Numbered from the stretch's first letter, positions 1 through 7,752 are shown. The stretch: 12,011 bases of DNA from an uncultured Peptococcaceae bacterium (GCA_958417755.1 CATZDY010000080.1:1-12011), one strand, 5' to 3'. A program made the numbers and translations. Notes: generated by a model not told the origin, from the letters alone.

Positions 1-704
1 TTAATGGCAACCCCCATTTTTTGTAAAGCTTTTTTGGCTGCCTGTTGTTCTGCCTCTTTTTTAGAATTTCCCATGCCTTTTCCCATTTCTTTTCCCAAAT
101 GCATAACTCCAGCTGTAAACACCTTTTGATGGTCAGGTCCATCTTCCTTTAAAACCACATACGTGACAGGATCTACAGACTTTTTTTGCAATAGTTCTTG
201 TAACTCAGTTTTATAATCCCGATCCAAGTTACCTTTTCTTGCTTCTTCCACCAAACCTTGTAAATGTTGTTGTAAAAATAATTTTGCTCCTTCAATTCCT
301 TGGTCCAAGTAGATGGCACCTAGCAAAGATTCAAAAGAATCAGCTAAAATGGAAGGACGTTCTCGGCCACCAGAACGTTCCTCCCCTTTGCCCATATACA
401 GACATTGTCCTAATTCTAATTTTTTGGCAAGTCTTGCCAGAGAAGATTCACATACCATGGCAGCTCTTAATTTGGTTAATTCTCCTTCAGAGCTTTCGGG
501 AAATGCATGATATAAATAGCTACTCACCAATAATTCTAAAACAGCATCTCCTAAAAATTCTAAACGTTGGTTGCTCATGATTTTTTCTTTGCTTTCATAG
601 GAAAATGAACTATGGGTCATAGCCAAACGCAAATGATCATCATTTTGCCAATGAAAACCAAGCTTTTTCTTTAATATCCCAATCTGCAATTCATTCTTTT
701 TCAT
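1..704 (-). CDS. rnc: Ribonuclease III (3' end beyond window)
   Basis: Endoribonuclease III cuts double-stranded RNA in rRNA maturation and mRNA turnover. The 234 visible residues begin MKKNELQIG. The family signature NQRLEFLGDAVL is at about residues 45-56 (Glu49 and Asp53 in the metal site), and ADSFESLLGAIYLD at 121-134 gives the other catalytic acids, Asp122 and Glu125. A double-stranded-RNA-binding domain runs from about 162 (DYKTELQELLQ) to the edge and contains the basic helix NSKKEAEQQAAKKAL. The frame is still open at base 1: the TTA at positions 1-3 is not in frame. A few to about 15 C-terminal residues are therefore probably missing (B. subtilis RNase III is 249 residues). The ATG at 702-704 lies 15 bases after the fabF stop, with AGAGG upstream, so the gene is probably cotranscribed with fabF. 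An acpP/fab-rnc order is common in Firmicutes. Confidence 0.95.
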   Translation of the reverse strand, partial: MKKNELQIGILKKKLGFHWQNDDHLRLAMTHSSFSYESKEKIMSNQRLEFLGDAVLELLVSSYLYHAFPESSEGELTKLRAAMVCESSLARLAKKLELGQCLYMGKGEERSGGRERPSILADSFESLLGAIYLDQGIEGAKLFLQQHLQGLVEEARKGNLDRDYKTELQELLQKKSVDPVTYVVLKEDGPDHQKVFTAGVMHLGKEMGKGMGNSKKEAEQQAAKKALQKMGVAI

Positions 705-719
705 GATTCTAGGCCTCTT

Positions 720-1961
720 CTAATCTTGATATTTTTTGAATAACAATGTAGCATTATGTCCTCCAAAGCCAAAGGCATTGGACATAGCTGCTCGAATATC
801 CTTAGAGCGGGCTTGATTGGGAACATAGTCCAAATCACAATCAGGATCAGGAGTATCCAGATTAATTGTAGGGGGAATTACCCCATGATAAATGGCCAAA
901 ATACTAAGCACTGCTTCTAGACCGCCAGCTGCTCCCAGCAAATGACCAGTCATTGACTTGGTGGAACTGATAGCCAATTGGGGAGCCCAAGTTCCAAAGG
1001 CTCGTTTAATTGCTAGGGATTCCTGCTTGTCCCCCAAAGGAGTAGAAGTACCATGGGCATTGATATAATCCACTTCATCAGGATTTATCCCAGCATCTTG
1101 CAATGCTAATACCATGGATAAAGCTGCTCCTTTGCCCTCTGGCTCTGGGGCGGTAATGTGATAAGCATCACAACTGGTACCATACCCAATCAGTTCTGCA
1201 TAAATAGGTGCTTTTCTTTGTTTCGCATGTTCCAGGGTTTCTAAAATTAATATGGCAGACCCTTCCCCAATGACAAAACCGTCACGGTCAGCATCAAAAG
1301 GTCTGCTGGCTTTTTGGGGCTCATCATTGCGGGTTGACATGGCTTTCATGCTACAAAAACCAGCCACAGCCAAGGGCGTAATGGGTGCCTCCGAGCCTCC
1401 GCAAATCATGACATCTGCTTGTCCCCTTTGTAATATTCGCAAGGCATCCCCCACCGCATTGTTGCTTGAGGCACAAGCACTGGTGGTGGTTACATTACAG
1501 CCTTGAAATCCATAGCGAAGGGCAATGGAAGCTGCAGCCATATTGGAAATCATCATGGGAATAAAAAAAGGGCTGATTCTTGAAGGACCTCTGCTGAGCA
1601 AAACTTTATGTTGTTCTTCTAAAGTTCCCAAGCCCCCTACCCCTGAACCCAAAACCACGCCCACTCTCTCTCCTGGCAAGTCAGCAGGATTAAGTTTAGC
1701 ATCTTGTAAAGCCATTTGGGCTGATGCAATGGCGTATTGAGTAAACTGATCCATTTTGCGGGCTTCTTTTTTATCAATATAATCAATGGGGTCAAAATCC
1801 TTTACTTCTGCGGCGATTTTGGTGGTATATCCTTCTGTATCAAATTTTGTAATCAATCCAACCCCAGAGTTTCCTGCTTTTGCTGCTGTCCAAAATTTTT
1901 CTAAACCTGTTCCTAAGGGGGATACTACCCCTAGACCAGTTATGACTACCCGGTTGGTCAA
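720..1961 (-). CDS. fabF: 3-oxoacyl-ACP synthase II (KAS II)
   Basis: Condensing enzyme that elongates acyl-ACP with malonyl-ACP in type II fatty-acid synthesis in the cytosol. The 413-residue protein matches the family length and is a complete thiolase fold. The nucleophile Cys163 sits in TTTSACASSNNAVGDA, His303 in NAHGTSTPLGD and His340 in SMTGHLLGAAGG, the same numbering as E. coli FabF. The C terminus carries SNAFGFGGHNA. The start is TTG (1959-1961), supported by a GGAGGTG ribosome binding site 5-7 bases upstream and by the family-like N terminus MTNRVVITGLGVVSPLG. There is no upstream ATG that fits. It is separated from acpP by a terminator and has its own putative promoter, so it probably forms a short unit with rnc. 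Confidence 0.97.
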   Translation of the reverse strand: MTNRVVITGLGVVSPLGTGLEKFWTAAKAGNSGVGLITKFDTEGYTTKIAAEVKDFDPIDYIDKKEARKMDQFTQYAIASAQMALQDAKLNPADLPGERVGVVLGSGVGGLGTLEEQHKVLLSRGPSRISPFFIPMMISNMAAASIALRYGFQGCNVTTTSACASSNNAVGDALRILQRGQADVMICGGSEAPITPLAVAGFCSMKAMSTRNDEPQKASRPFDADRDGFVIGEGSAILILETLEHAKQRKAPIYAELIGYGTSCDAYHITAPEPEGKGAALSMVLALQDAGINPDEVDYINAHGTSTPLGDKQESLAIKRAFGTWAPQLAISSTKSMTGHLLGAAGGLEAVLSILAIYHGVIPPTINLDTPDPDCDLDYVPNQARSKDIRAAMSNAFGFGGHNATLLFKKYQD

Positions 1962-2027
1962 ACAAACACCTCCGATCCGAAACCTTGTTTTGATGGCACC
2001 GGTTGCCCGATGCCATCTCTAACATCC

Positions 2028-2055
2028 AGTATAACATAATATTCTATGATTTCAA
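2028..2055 (-). promoter_or_regulatory. Putative sigma-A promoter of fabF-rnc
   Basis: On the minus strand TTGAAA (2050-2055) and TATACT (2028-2033) are separated by 16 bases, close to the vegetative consensus. Transcription would begin near 2021, giving a leader of about 60 bases before the fabF TTG. The first two bases of the -35 box are the last two of the T-run of the acpP terminator. No FapR-like palindrome is seen here. Confidence 0.55.
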
Positions 2056-2086
2056 AAAAGCCCCGCCTGCTGTGCGGGACTTTTTT
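2054..2086 (-). terminator. Rho-independent terminator after acpP
   Basis: The minus strand reads GTCCCGC, a 7-base loop, GCGGGGC (with one G-T wobble), then six T. The stem is extended by A6/T6 on its outer side, so the element is nearly bidirectional, but the wobble pairs only in the minus-strand RNA. It starts about 5 bases after the acpP stop codon, so it ends the fapR-acpP transcript or attenuates readthrough into fabF. Confidence 0.85.
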
Positions 2087-2091
2087 CGTTG

Positions 2092-2322
2092 CTATGAGTG
2101 GTCTTGTATATAACTGACCGCATCGCCCACTGTACGAATTTTTTCTGCATCCTCATCAGGGATGGTAATATCAAATTCCTCTTCTAAGGCCATGACCAAT
2201 TCCACAATATCCAATGAATCAGCCCCAAGATCCTCTATAAATGATGCTTCTAAATTTATCTCTCCTTCTTCCACACCCAGCTGTTCCACAATGATACCTT
2301 TGATTTTTTCTAATGCTGACAA
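2092..2322 (-). CDS. acpP: Acyl carrier protein
   Basis: Small acidic cytosolic carrier (76 residues, the usual length) that holds growing acyl chains as thioesters on a 4'-phosphopantetheine arm. The attachment serine is Ser36 in EDLGADSLDIVELVMALEEE, the classic DSL motif at the start of helix II. The start codon is TTG (2320-2322). It is supported by a perfect AGGAGGTGAG ribosome binding site at 2327-2336 and by the family N terminus MSALEKIKGII; no ATG is available. It lies 53 bases downstream of fabG and directly before a strong terminator, so it is the last gene of the FapR-controlled unit. High expression would be expected, and the strong ribosome binding site fits that. Confidence 0.97.
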   Translation of the reverse strand: MSALEKIKGIIVEQLGVEEGEINLEASFIEDLGADSLDIVELVMALEEEFDITIPDEDAEKIRTVGDAVSYIQDHS

Positions 2323-2375
2323 ATGCTCACCTCCTCTACGATAAAATCTTTACCATGCCCTTTGGAAAATATTGA

Positions 2376-3119
2376 TTACATGGTCATGCCACCATCCACC
2401 GTCATTACCTGCCCAGTAAGATAAGCTGCATTATCTGAAGCTAAAAAAACCACCAATGAAGCTACTTCTTCGGGTAATCCGAACCGCCCCAAAGGTATTT
2501 CTGCCTTCATTTTGCTTTTTGTTTCTTCGGGCAAAGAATCAGTCATATTGGTCATAATAAACCCTGGGGCCACTGCATTGACGGTGATATTCCGGGAGCC
2601 TAACTCTTTGGCACAGGATTTTGTGAGTCCCACCAATCCTGCTTTACTGGCTGCATAATTGCATTGCCCAGCATTGCCCATCAAACCCACCACAGAAGTT
2701 ATGTTGATGATGCGACCCCATCTAGCCTTTAACATTGGTCTTGTCACAGCTTTTGTGCAAAGAAAAGCTCCGGTTAAGTTTGTAGCTATTACCTGATTCC
2801 AATCTTCATTTTTTATCCGTGGAAGCAAATTATCTGCTGTAATCCCTGCATTATTTACCAATATATCTATTTTTCCCCATTGTTTTAATGTGGCTTGCAC
2901 CATCTGGTTTACCTGTTCCTCCTGGGCTACATTAGCCTGATAAGCCATTGCTTTTCTACCCTTTGCCTCAATGGCAGTAACCACAGCATTGGCTTGCTCT
3001 ACATTGTTTGTATAATTAACAACCACATCTGCTCCAGCATCAGCCAGGGCTAAAGCAATGGCTTTGCCGATGCCCCGGGAGGCCCCGGTTACAATGGCCA
3101 CCTTATCATCTGTAAACAT
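2376..3119 (-). CDS. fabG: 3-oxoacyl-ACP reductase (SDR family)
   Basis: NADPH-dependent reduction of 3-oxoacyl-ACP to 3-hydroxyacyl-ACP, the first reduction of each elongation cycle. The 247-residue protein is a classical short-chain dehydrogenase. The cofactor loop TGASRGIGKA is at residues 11-20, NNAG at 89-92, and the catalytic triad is Ser142 (NITSVVG), Tyr155 and Lys159 (YAASK). The C terminus GQVMTVDGGMTM is typical. I chose the ATG at 3117-3119: the GGGAGG ribosome binding site is 9 bases upstream, and the protein then starts MFTDDKVAIVTGASRG. A TTG nine bases further upstream would lie directly against that site. With the ATG, the start is one base after the fabD stop, so translation is probably coupled to fabD. 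Confidence 0.97.
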   Translation of the reverse strand: MFTDDKVAIVTGASRGIGKAIALALADAGADVVVNYTNNVEQANAVVTAIEAKGRKAMAYQANVAQEEQVNQMVQATLKQWGKIDILVNNAGITADNLLPRIKNEDWNQVIATNLTGAFLCTKAVTRPMLKARWGRIINITSVVGLMGNAGQCNYAASKAGLVGLTKSCAKELGSRNITVNAVAPGFIMTNMTDSLPEETKSKMKAEIPLGRFGLPEEVASLVVFLASDNAAYLTGQVMTVDGGMTM

Positions 3120-3120
3120 T

Positions 3121-4062
3121 TTAGCCAACCTCCCTCACTGACGCAAGGAAATTTTCCATTGTTGCCTTATCTTCTATTTGCCAAACTTCAGTTTGGCGCT
3201 GAATTTTTTTCATAAGTCCCTTTAATACTTTCCCAGGACCTGCTTCAACAAATAATTGGGCTCCTTGAGCAAGTAAAAATTCCATGCATTCCCGCCAGCG
3301 CACAGGTTGAAACATTTGTTGTTTTAATAAATTCCTGATTTGTTCGGCATCTCCATGATATGCAGCGGTTACATTGGAAACCACTGGCATGATGGGACTT
3401 TTCATGGAAATTGTCTGTAAATGCAAGGCCAATTTTTCAGCCGCTGGTTTCATATGGCTGGAATGGAATGGAGCACTCACGGCTAAAGGAACTACTTTTT
3501 TGGCCCCTGCTGCCAATGCCAATGCACTGGCAGCCTGTAATCCCTCTTGAAGTCCTGCAATGACTACCTGTCCCGGACAATTGAAATTGGCCACTTCTAC
3601 CAATGTTCCTTGGGCAGCAGCTTGTTGGCAAACATCTTTGACCCCTTGATCCTCTAATCCTAAGACAGCGCACATACCTCCCAGGCCCAAAGGAACGGCT
3701 TCTTGCATCAACTGTCCTCTTAACCGTACCAAACGAATTGCGTCCTCAAAGGAAAAAACCTCTGCAGCTGCCAATGCGGTATATTCTCCTAAGCTATGTC
3801 CCGCTGCCATATGGCAGGGTATGCCTTGTTGTTGTAAAATTGTAAATACCGCCATGCTTATCATTAAAATAGCAGGCTGGGCATGCATGGTTTTTTTGAG
3901 TTCATCTTCCGGACCTTCAAAACATAATTTGGTTAGTCCAAACTGCAAAGCCTCATCCGCTTGGGCAAAAAGTTCTTTTGCCTCTTTAAAATTTTGATAT
4001 AGATCTTTTCCCATGCCAACATATTGAGAACCTTGCCCAGGAAATATAAATGCATTTTTCAT
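3121..4062 (-). CDS. fabD: Malonyl-CoA:ACP transacylase
   Basis: Transfers malonyl from malonyl-CoA to holo-ACP to give the extender unit. The 313-residue protein has the N-terminal FPGQGSQ motif and the nucleophile elbow GHSLGEYTAL with Ser90. Arg115 lies in LRGQLMQEA and His200 in SAPFHSSHM; these are the expected catalytic and malonate-binding residues. I chose the ATG at 4060-4062, which gives MKNAFIFPGQGSQ and sits about 6 bases after GGTGGTG. The frame is also open from a GTG at 4066-4068 that overlaps the fabK stop, but the ribosome binding site would be too close for that codon. The gene is tightly packed between fabK and fabG, so translational coupling is likely. Confidence 0.97.
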   Translation of the reverse strand: MKNAFIFPGQGSQYVGMGKDLYQNFKEAKELFAQADEALQFGLTKLCFEGPEDELKKTMHAQPAILMISMAVFTILQQQGIPCHMAAGHSLGEYTALAAAEVFSFEDAIRLVRLRGQLMQEAVPLGLGGMCAVLGLEDQGVKDVCQQAAAQGTLVEVANFNCPGQVVIAGLQEGLQAASALALAAGAKKVVPLAVSAPFHSSHMKPAAEKLALHLQTISMKSPIMPVVSNVTAAYHGDAEQIRNLLKQQMFQPVRWRECMEFLLAQGAQLFVEAGPGKVLKGLMKKIQRQTEVWQIEDKATMENFLASVREVG

Positions 4063-4064
4063 GG

Positions 4065-5009
4065 TCACACCACCATTTTCACTAAATCAGCTAATCTCTT
4101 TTCCGTTTCTTCCATGACCTGTTTGATAATTGCAGCCGCTGGTTCTATTTTTCCTACCATGGCAGCCACTTGTCCAGCCATAACAGAACCTGTTTCTATA
4201 TCGCCTTCTACCATGGCAAGACGTAGTTTCCCTACCCCCAATTTTTCAATTTCTTCTGCAGGCAGACATTGTTTCTCCATCTCTTCGAATTGCCGGGATA
4301 ATTTGTTTTTTAATACCCGTACCGGATGCCCTGTGGAACGTCCAGTTACTACAGTATCTCGATCCTTTGCTTTGATGACCATTTCCTTTATTTTCTGGTG
4401 AATGGTGCATTCCTGAGCGCACATAAAACGGGTTCCCATTTGCACCCCTTTAGCCCCTAAAGCCAATGCTGCCGCCATACCTCTTCCATCATAGATGCCC
4501 CCGGCAGCTAATACTGGAATCTCTACGGCATCTACAATTTGGGGCACCAAAGGCATGGTGCTCAGCTCTCCTACATGACCACCGCTTTCACAACCTTCGG
4601 CAATCAAAGCATCCACTTCTGAGCGAACCAAACGTTTGGCTAAGGCCACGGAAGATACCACAGGAATAACTTTTGTTCCTGCATCCTTTAACTTGGGCAC
4701 GTATTTTCCCGGATTTCCTGCTCCTGTGGTAACCACAGCTACTTTTTCCTGTATAATCAGGTTCATGATATCATCCACATAAGGAGACAATAACATGACA
4801 TTAACGCCAAAGGGATGGCTAGTAAGGGTTTTGGCCTTCTTAATCTGTTCTTCCAACCAATCTGGCGGCGCTTGCCCTGCGCCTATAATACCCAAACCTC
4901 CCCCATTGCTTACCGCTGCTGCCAATTCAGCGGTGGATACCCAGGCCATACCCCCTTGCAAAATGGGATATTGAATGCCCAAGAGATCACAGATGGCAGT
5001 TTTTATCAT
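4065..5009 (-). CDS. fabK: Enoyl-ACP reductase II, FMN-dependent
   Basis: Final reduction of each elongation cycle, trans-2-enoyl-ACP to acyl-ACP, by a flavoprotein unrelated to FabI. The 314-residue protein is a TIM barrel of the nitronate monooxygenase/FabK type. It has QGGMAWVS at 18-25, the flavin-proximal NGGGLGIIG at 35-43, FGVN at 67-70, AEGCESGGHVG with candidate catalytic His145, and the phosphate-binding stretches LAAGGIYDG and GVQMGTRF. The setting among fab genes and the GGHVG motif favour FabK over a nitronate monooxygenase. The ATG at 5007-5009 follows an AAGGGG ribosome binding site. It is preceded by the longest gap in the fab unit and ends a few bases before fabD. Confidence 0.93.
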   Translation of the reverse strand: MIKTAICDLLGIQYPILQGGMAWVSTAELAAAVSNGGGLGIIGAGQAPPDWLEEQIKKAKTLTSHPFGVNVMLLSPYVDDIMNLIIQEKVAVVTTGAGNPGKYVPKLKDAGTKVIPVVSSVALAKRLVRSEVDALIAEGCESGGHVGELSTMPLVPQIVDAVEIPVLAAGGIYDGRGMAAALALGAKGVQMGTRFMCAQECTIHQKIKEMVIKAKDRDTVVTGRSTGHPVRVLKNKLSRQFEEMEKQCLPAEEIEKLGVGKLRLAMVEGDIETGSVMAGQVAAMVGKIEPAAAIIKQVMEETEKRLADLVKMVV

Positions 5010-5119
5010 AAAGACACCCCTTGCTTTTCATGAAAAACAAATAGAATTCTTTTTATGTGATACTGAAACTGATTTATTTCTTAATTCTATTGTTATTTTT
5101 TATGTCTTAAAAATTGTTA
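5010..5119 (-). other. AT-rich fabH-fabK spacer with inverted repeats
   Basis: A 110-base spacer, very AT-rich, in an otherwise tightly packed gene series. It contains a perfect 9-base inverted repeat (AATAGAATT at 5040-5048 and AATTCTATT at 5083-5091, 34 bases apart). It also has a perfect 12-base palindrome, TTTTCATGAAAA, at 5025-5036 just upstream of the fabK ribosome binding site. A T-rich stretch follows the 9-base repeat on the minus strand, so a weak attenuator, an RNA processing site or a protein-binding site are all possible. I see no confident promoter. Confidence 0.4.
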
Positions 5120-6115
5120 CTAAATACCCCAGCGAACCACTGCTGCTGCCCATGTCAGTCCTGCACCAAATGATATTAGCACGAGGCAATCGCCTTCTTT
5201 TATTTTGCCGCTTTTTACAGCATCATACAAGGCCAAGGGAATGGAGGCTGTGGAAGTGTTGCCATATTGATCTACATTGACCTGTACTTGGTCCATAGAA
5301 AGGCCCAGTCGTTTGGCTGCTGATTCAATAATCCTTATATTGGCCTGATGGGGAATGAAAAAATCAATATCTTCTTTTTTTAGGCCAGCTGCTGCCAAAG
5401 CCTGTAAGGCTCCTTCCCCCATGGTTTTTACAGCGAATTTAAATACTTCTCTGCCATTCATCGAAACATAGTGTAATTGTTCCTCCACTGTTTTATGGGA
5501 TGCTGGCATACGCGCTCCCCCTGCAGGGAGACACAAAAGTGGTCCACCAGAACCATCGGCTCCCAGCCTTGTGGATAGAACACCTTTGGGTGGAGATACA
5601 GGTCCCATTACAATGGCCCCGGCTCCATCTCCAAACAATACACAAGTATTGCGATCTTGCCAATTGATAATCCTAGAAAGGGTTTCTGCTCCAATGACCA
5701 ATACATGACGATAAGTTCCACTGACAATGTATTGGGTTGCTACTGACAAGCCGTAAACAAAACCACTACAACCAGCCAATAAATCAAAAGCCCCTGCCTT
5801 GGATGCGCCCAATTTATTTTGTACCAAACAAGCTGTGGCAGGAAAAAGCATATCAGGAGTATTGGTGGATACAATGATCAAATCTATGTTTTCAGGACTC
5901 AGGTGGGCGTTAGCCAAGGCCTTTTTGGCTGCTTCCACCGCAAAGTCTGATGTGCATTCTTCTGGCGCTGCAATATGTCTTTGCTGAATGCCACTTCTGC
6001 TCTTAATCCATTCGTCACTGGTATCCACCATGTTTTCCAAGTCTTCATTGGTTAAAATCTTATCTGGCACATGGACCCCTATTCCCAATATGCCTGCATT
6101 AATTGGTCCCGGCAT
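5120..6115 (-). CDS. fabH: 3-oxoacyl-ACP synthase III (KAS III)
   Basis: Initiates fatty-acid synthesis by condensing a short acyl-CoA primer with malonyl-ACP, and so helps set straight- versus branched-chain composition. The 331-residue length is normal for the family. The catalytic triad is Cys116 in LLAGCSGFVYGL, His256 in IPHQANIR and Asn286 in QYGNTSTASIP. The N-terminal TNEDLENMVDTSDEWI and SRSGIQQRH segments are typical, as is the C-terminal SFGAGLTWAA. The ATG at 6113-6115 has an AAGGGGTG site about 5-7 bases upstream and overlaps the end of plsX by 17 bases. Primer preference (acetyl or branched) cannot be read safely from sequence. Confidence 0.97.
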   Translation of the reverse strand: MPGPINAGILGIGVHVPDKILTNEDLENMVDTSDEWIKSRSGIQQRHIAAPEECTSDFAVEAAKKALANAHLSPENIDLIIVSTNTPDMLFPATACLVQNKLGASKAGAFDLLAGCSGFVYGLSVATQYIVSGTYRHVLVIGAETLSRIINWQDRNTCVLFGDGAGAIVMGPVSPPKGVLSTRLGADGSGGPLLCLPAGGARMPASHKTVEEQLHYVSMNGREVFKFAVKTMGEGALQALAAAGLKKEDIDFFIPHQANIRIIESAAKRLGLSMDQVQVNVDQYGNTSTASIPLALYDAVKSGKIKEGDCLVLISFGAGLTWAAAVVRWGI

Positions 6116-7133
6116 TCATACACCCCTTTTCTTCTATTGGACTGGCCAAACCCTCTTCCATGCTGTTGCGAATGGCTGAAACCAATTCTACTTGCACAGA
6201 TTCAGCAGCAATGCGGACAGCATTCTTGATGGCCATGCTAGAAGAACTGCCGTGACTTATAATGGAAACTCCTTCCACTCCCAGCAGGGGAGCACCTCCA
6301 TATTCAGCATAATCAAATCTTCGTTTTAATTTTGCCAAAGCTGACCGTACAAGCAAAGTTCCCATTTTAGTCAGCCAATTTTTGGTCAATTCTTCTTTTA
6401 GAATGGTCATGAGTCCCATGCCCATTCCTTCTCCTGCCTTTAATACTACATTGCCTACAAATCCGTCGCAAACCACTACATCTACAGTACCCTTAAAGAT
6501 ATCCCTTCCTTCCACATTGCCTATAAAGTTGACTGGAATGTTTTTTAAAAGAGGAAAGGTCTCTAAAACCAATTCATTGCCTTTTGTTTCTTCTTCCCCA
6601 ATATTCAATAATCCCACCCTGGGTTTGGGAATGCCCAATACCTTTTCTGTATATAAGGAACCCATTAAAGCAAATTGTAGTAGATTACGAGGACGGCAAT
6701 CCGCATTGGCTCCCACATCCAGTACCACTGTTCCACCTTGTTGATTTGGTAATACTGTGGCAATGGCTGGCCGATCAATACCCTTAATCCTTCCTAAACC
6801 CAATAAAGATGCAGCCATAGCAGCGCCAGTGCTTCCAGCTGAAACCACTGCCTGGGCTTCTCCTTCTTTTACCAGCTGAACAGCCCGTACAATGGAAGAA
6901 TCTTTCTTTTTACGAACCGCTACCACAGGGGCGTCTCCCATGGATATGACTTCTGATGCATGTACAATTTCAATGCCTTGTAAATTCTGCCCAGGGGAGA
7001 GCTCTTGTTCAATGGCCTCTCGATTGCCTACTAAAATTACCTTTAGACCAAAATCCCGTACTGCATCACAAACACCTTTGACGACGATTCCTGGGCCAAA
7101 ATCCCCTCCCATCGCGTCCACAGCAATTTTCAT
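6099..7133 (-). CDS. plsX: Phosphate acyltransferase (acyl-ACP:phosphate)
   Basis: Converts acyl-ACP and phosphate into acyl-phosphate, the donor used by PlsY for the first acylation of glycerol-3-phosphate, and so links fatty-acid to phospholipid synthesis. The protein has 344 residues and starts with the hallmark MKIAVDAMGGDFGP. Further family segments are VSAGSTGAAMAAS, DVGANADCRP, LLNIGEEETKGN, VVCDGFVGNVVLK, and GGAPLLGVEGVSIISHGSS near the C terminus. I chose the ATG at 7131-7133, which forms an ATGA overlap with the fapR stop and has a GAGGGGG site about 10 bases upstream. A TTG nine bases earlier lies against that site. The fapR-plsX pair is conserved in many Firmicutes. Confidence 0.97.
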   Translation of the reverse strand: MKIAVDAMGGDFGPGIVVKGVCDAVRDFGLKVILVGNREAIEQELSPGQNLQGIEIVHASEVISMGDAPVVAVRKKKDSSIVRAVQLVKEGEAQAVVSAGSTGAAMAASLLGLGRIKGIDRPAIATVLPNQQGGTVVLDVGANADCRPRNLLQFALMGSLYTEKVLGIPKPRVGLLNIGEEETKGNELVLETFPLLKNIPVNFIGNVEGRDIFKGTVDVVVCDGFVGNVVLKAGEGMGMGLMTILKEELTKNWLTKMGTLLVRSALAKLKRRFDYAEYGGAPLLGVEGVSIISHGSSSSMAIKNAVRIAAESVQVELVSAIRNSMEEGLASPIEEKGCMNAGTN

Positions 7134-7708
7134 CGATGCCAAACCCCCTCTTCAATGGCAAAAACAAGAAATTTACCTTCAAATACAATTTCACTTTTTA
7201 CATGGGAGGAAACCCTGACCATATATTTATTGCCTTTCTTACGGCTAATCCGGGCCGTAGCAATTACTTTTTCTCCGCTATAAACAGGTCTTCTAAAACT
7301 TATCTTAGCAGTAGCAGTTAAGGCTATTTCCGTATCTATCACGGCTACGGCTAAGGAATTGGCTTGAGCAAACAGTTGATGTCCTCTGGCTACTTTTGAT
7401 TTGCTTAACAGCATATCCTTTTCTATTTTTAAGATGGATACCCCGCGGCTTCCCACTTCCAATTCCACCAATTCTCCTACGATTTCTTCTTCTTTTAGAG
7501 AACGAACCTGGCCATACACCCCTTGGGCTACCTTCTTGATTCTGGTTCGTAGCTCCGGAATGTGCAATTGAGACCGATCCAAGCGAATGGTTTGGATACT
7601 GACTCCCATAATCTGAGCCAAATCATTATCCGTAAGAAAAGGATTGTCTTGTATGTATTGTAGTAACAATTGGTGACGCTGGGCTTTGCCTGGGATTCCC
7701 CTGGACAT
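7130..7708 (-). CDS. fapR: Fatty acid biosynthesis transcriptional repressor FapR
   Basis: Repressor of fatty-acid and phospholipid genes that is released from DNA by malonyl-CoA. The 192-residue protein has a DeoR-like helix-turn-helix at about residues 24-46 (LTDNDLAQIMGVSIQTIR), a linker helix, and a C-terminal hot-dog domain at about 95-190. KVARGHQLFAQANSLAVAV contains Arg108, Gly109 and Asn117. These align, with an offset of two, with the malonyl-CoA-contacting residues Arg106, Gly107 and Asn115 reported for B. subtilis FapR. The ATG at 7706-7708 follows a GAGGGAGAT site. A FapR operator lies between the promoter and the start, so the gene should be autoregulated. It heads the seven-gene unit through acpP. 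Confidence 0.96.
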   Translation of the reverse strand: MSRGIPGKAQRHQLLLQYIQDNPFLTDNDLAQIMGVSIQTIRLDRSQLHIPELRTRIKKVAQGVYGQVRSLKEEEIVGELVELEVGSRGVSILKIEKDMLLSKSKVARGHQLFAQANSLAVAVIDTEIALTATAKISFRRPVYSGEKVIATARISRKKGNKYMVRVSSHVKSEIVFEGKFLVFAIEEGVWHR

Positions 7709-7730
7709 AACATCTCCCTCAAGGATATAT

Positions 7731-7747
7731 TTAGTACCTGGTACTAA
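7731..7747. promoter_or_regulatory. FapR operator
   Basis: TTAGTACCTGGTACTAA is a 17-base imperfect palindrome with TTAGTACC / GGTACTAA arms, matching the FapR recognition element known from Bacillus as I recall it. It lies 23 bases upstream of the fapR start codon, at the predicted transcription start (about 7746), so bound FapR would block transcription of the downstream fatty-acid genes. The copy is close to ideal. Confidence 0.93.
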
Positions 7748-7752
7748 TCGAT

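Noticed and set aside
1..3. TTA at the window edge as the rnc stop codon
   Set aside because: It is out of frame with the conserved RNase III reading (which ends KMGVAI here), so the gene continues beyond the window.
239..580. Plus-strand open frame of 113 codons opposite rnc
   Set aside because: It is the complement of conserved RNase III sequence, has no ribosome binding site, and its translation looks like no known protein.
1840..2037. Minus-strand open frame overlapping the fabF start and leader
   Set aside because: It overlaps the conserved N terminus of FabF in another frame and lacks a ribosome binding site; the leader part covers the promoter region.
5107..5123. FapR-like half site (TTAGTAAC... 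on the minus strand) at the end of fabH
   Set aside because: Only about 11 of 17 positions match the operator at 7731, one arm is degraded, it overlaps the fabH stop codon, and no promoter is recognisable next to it.
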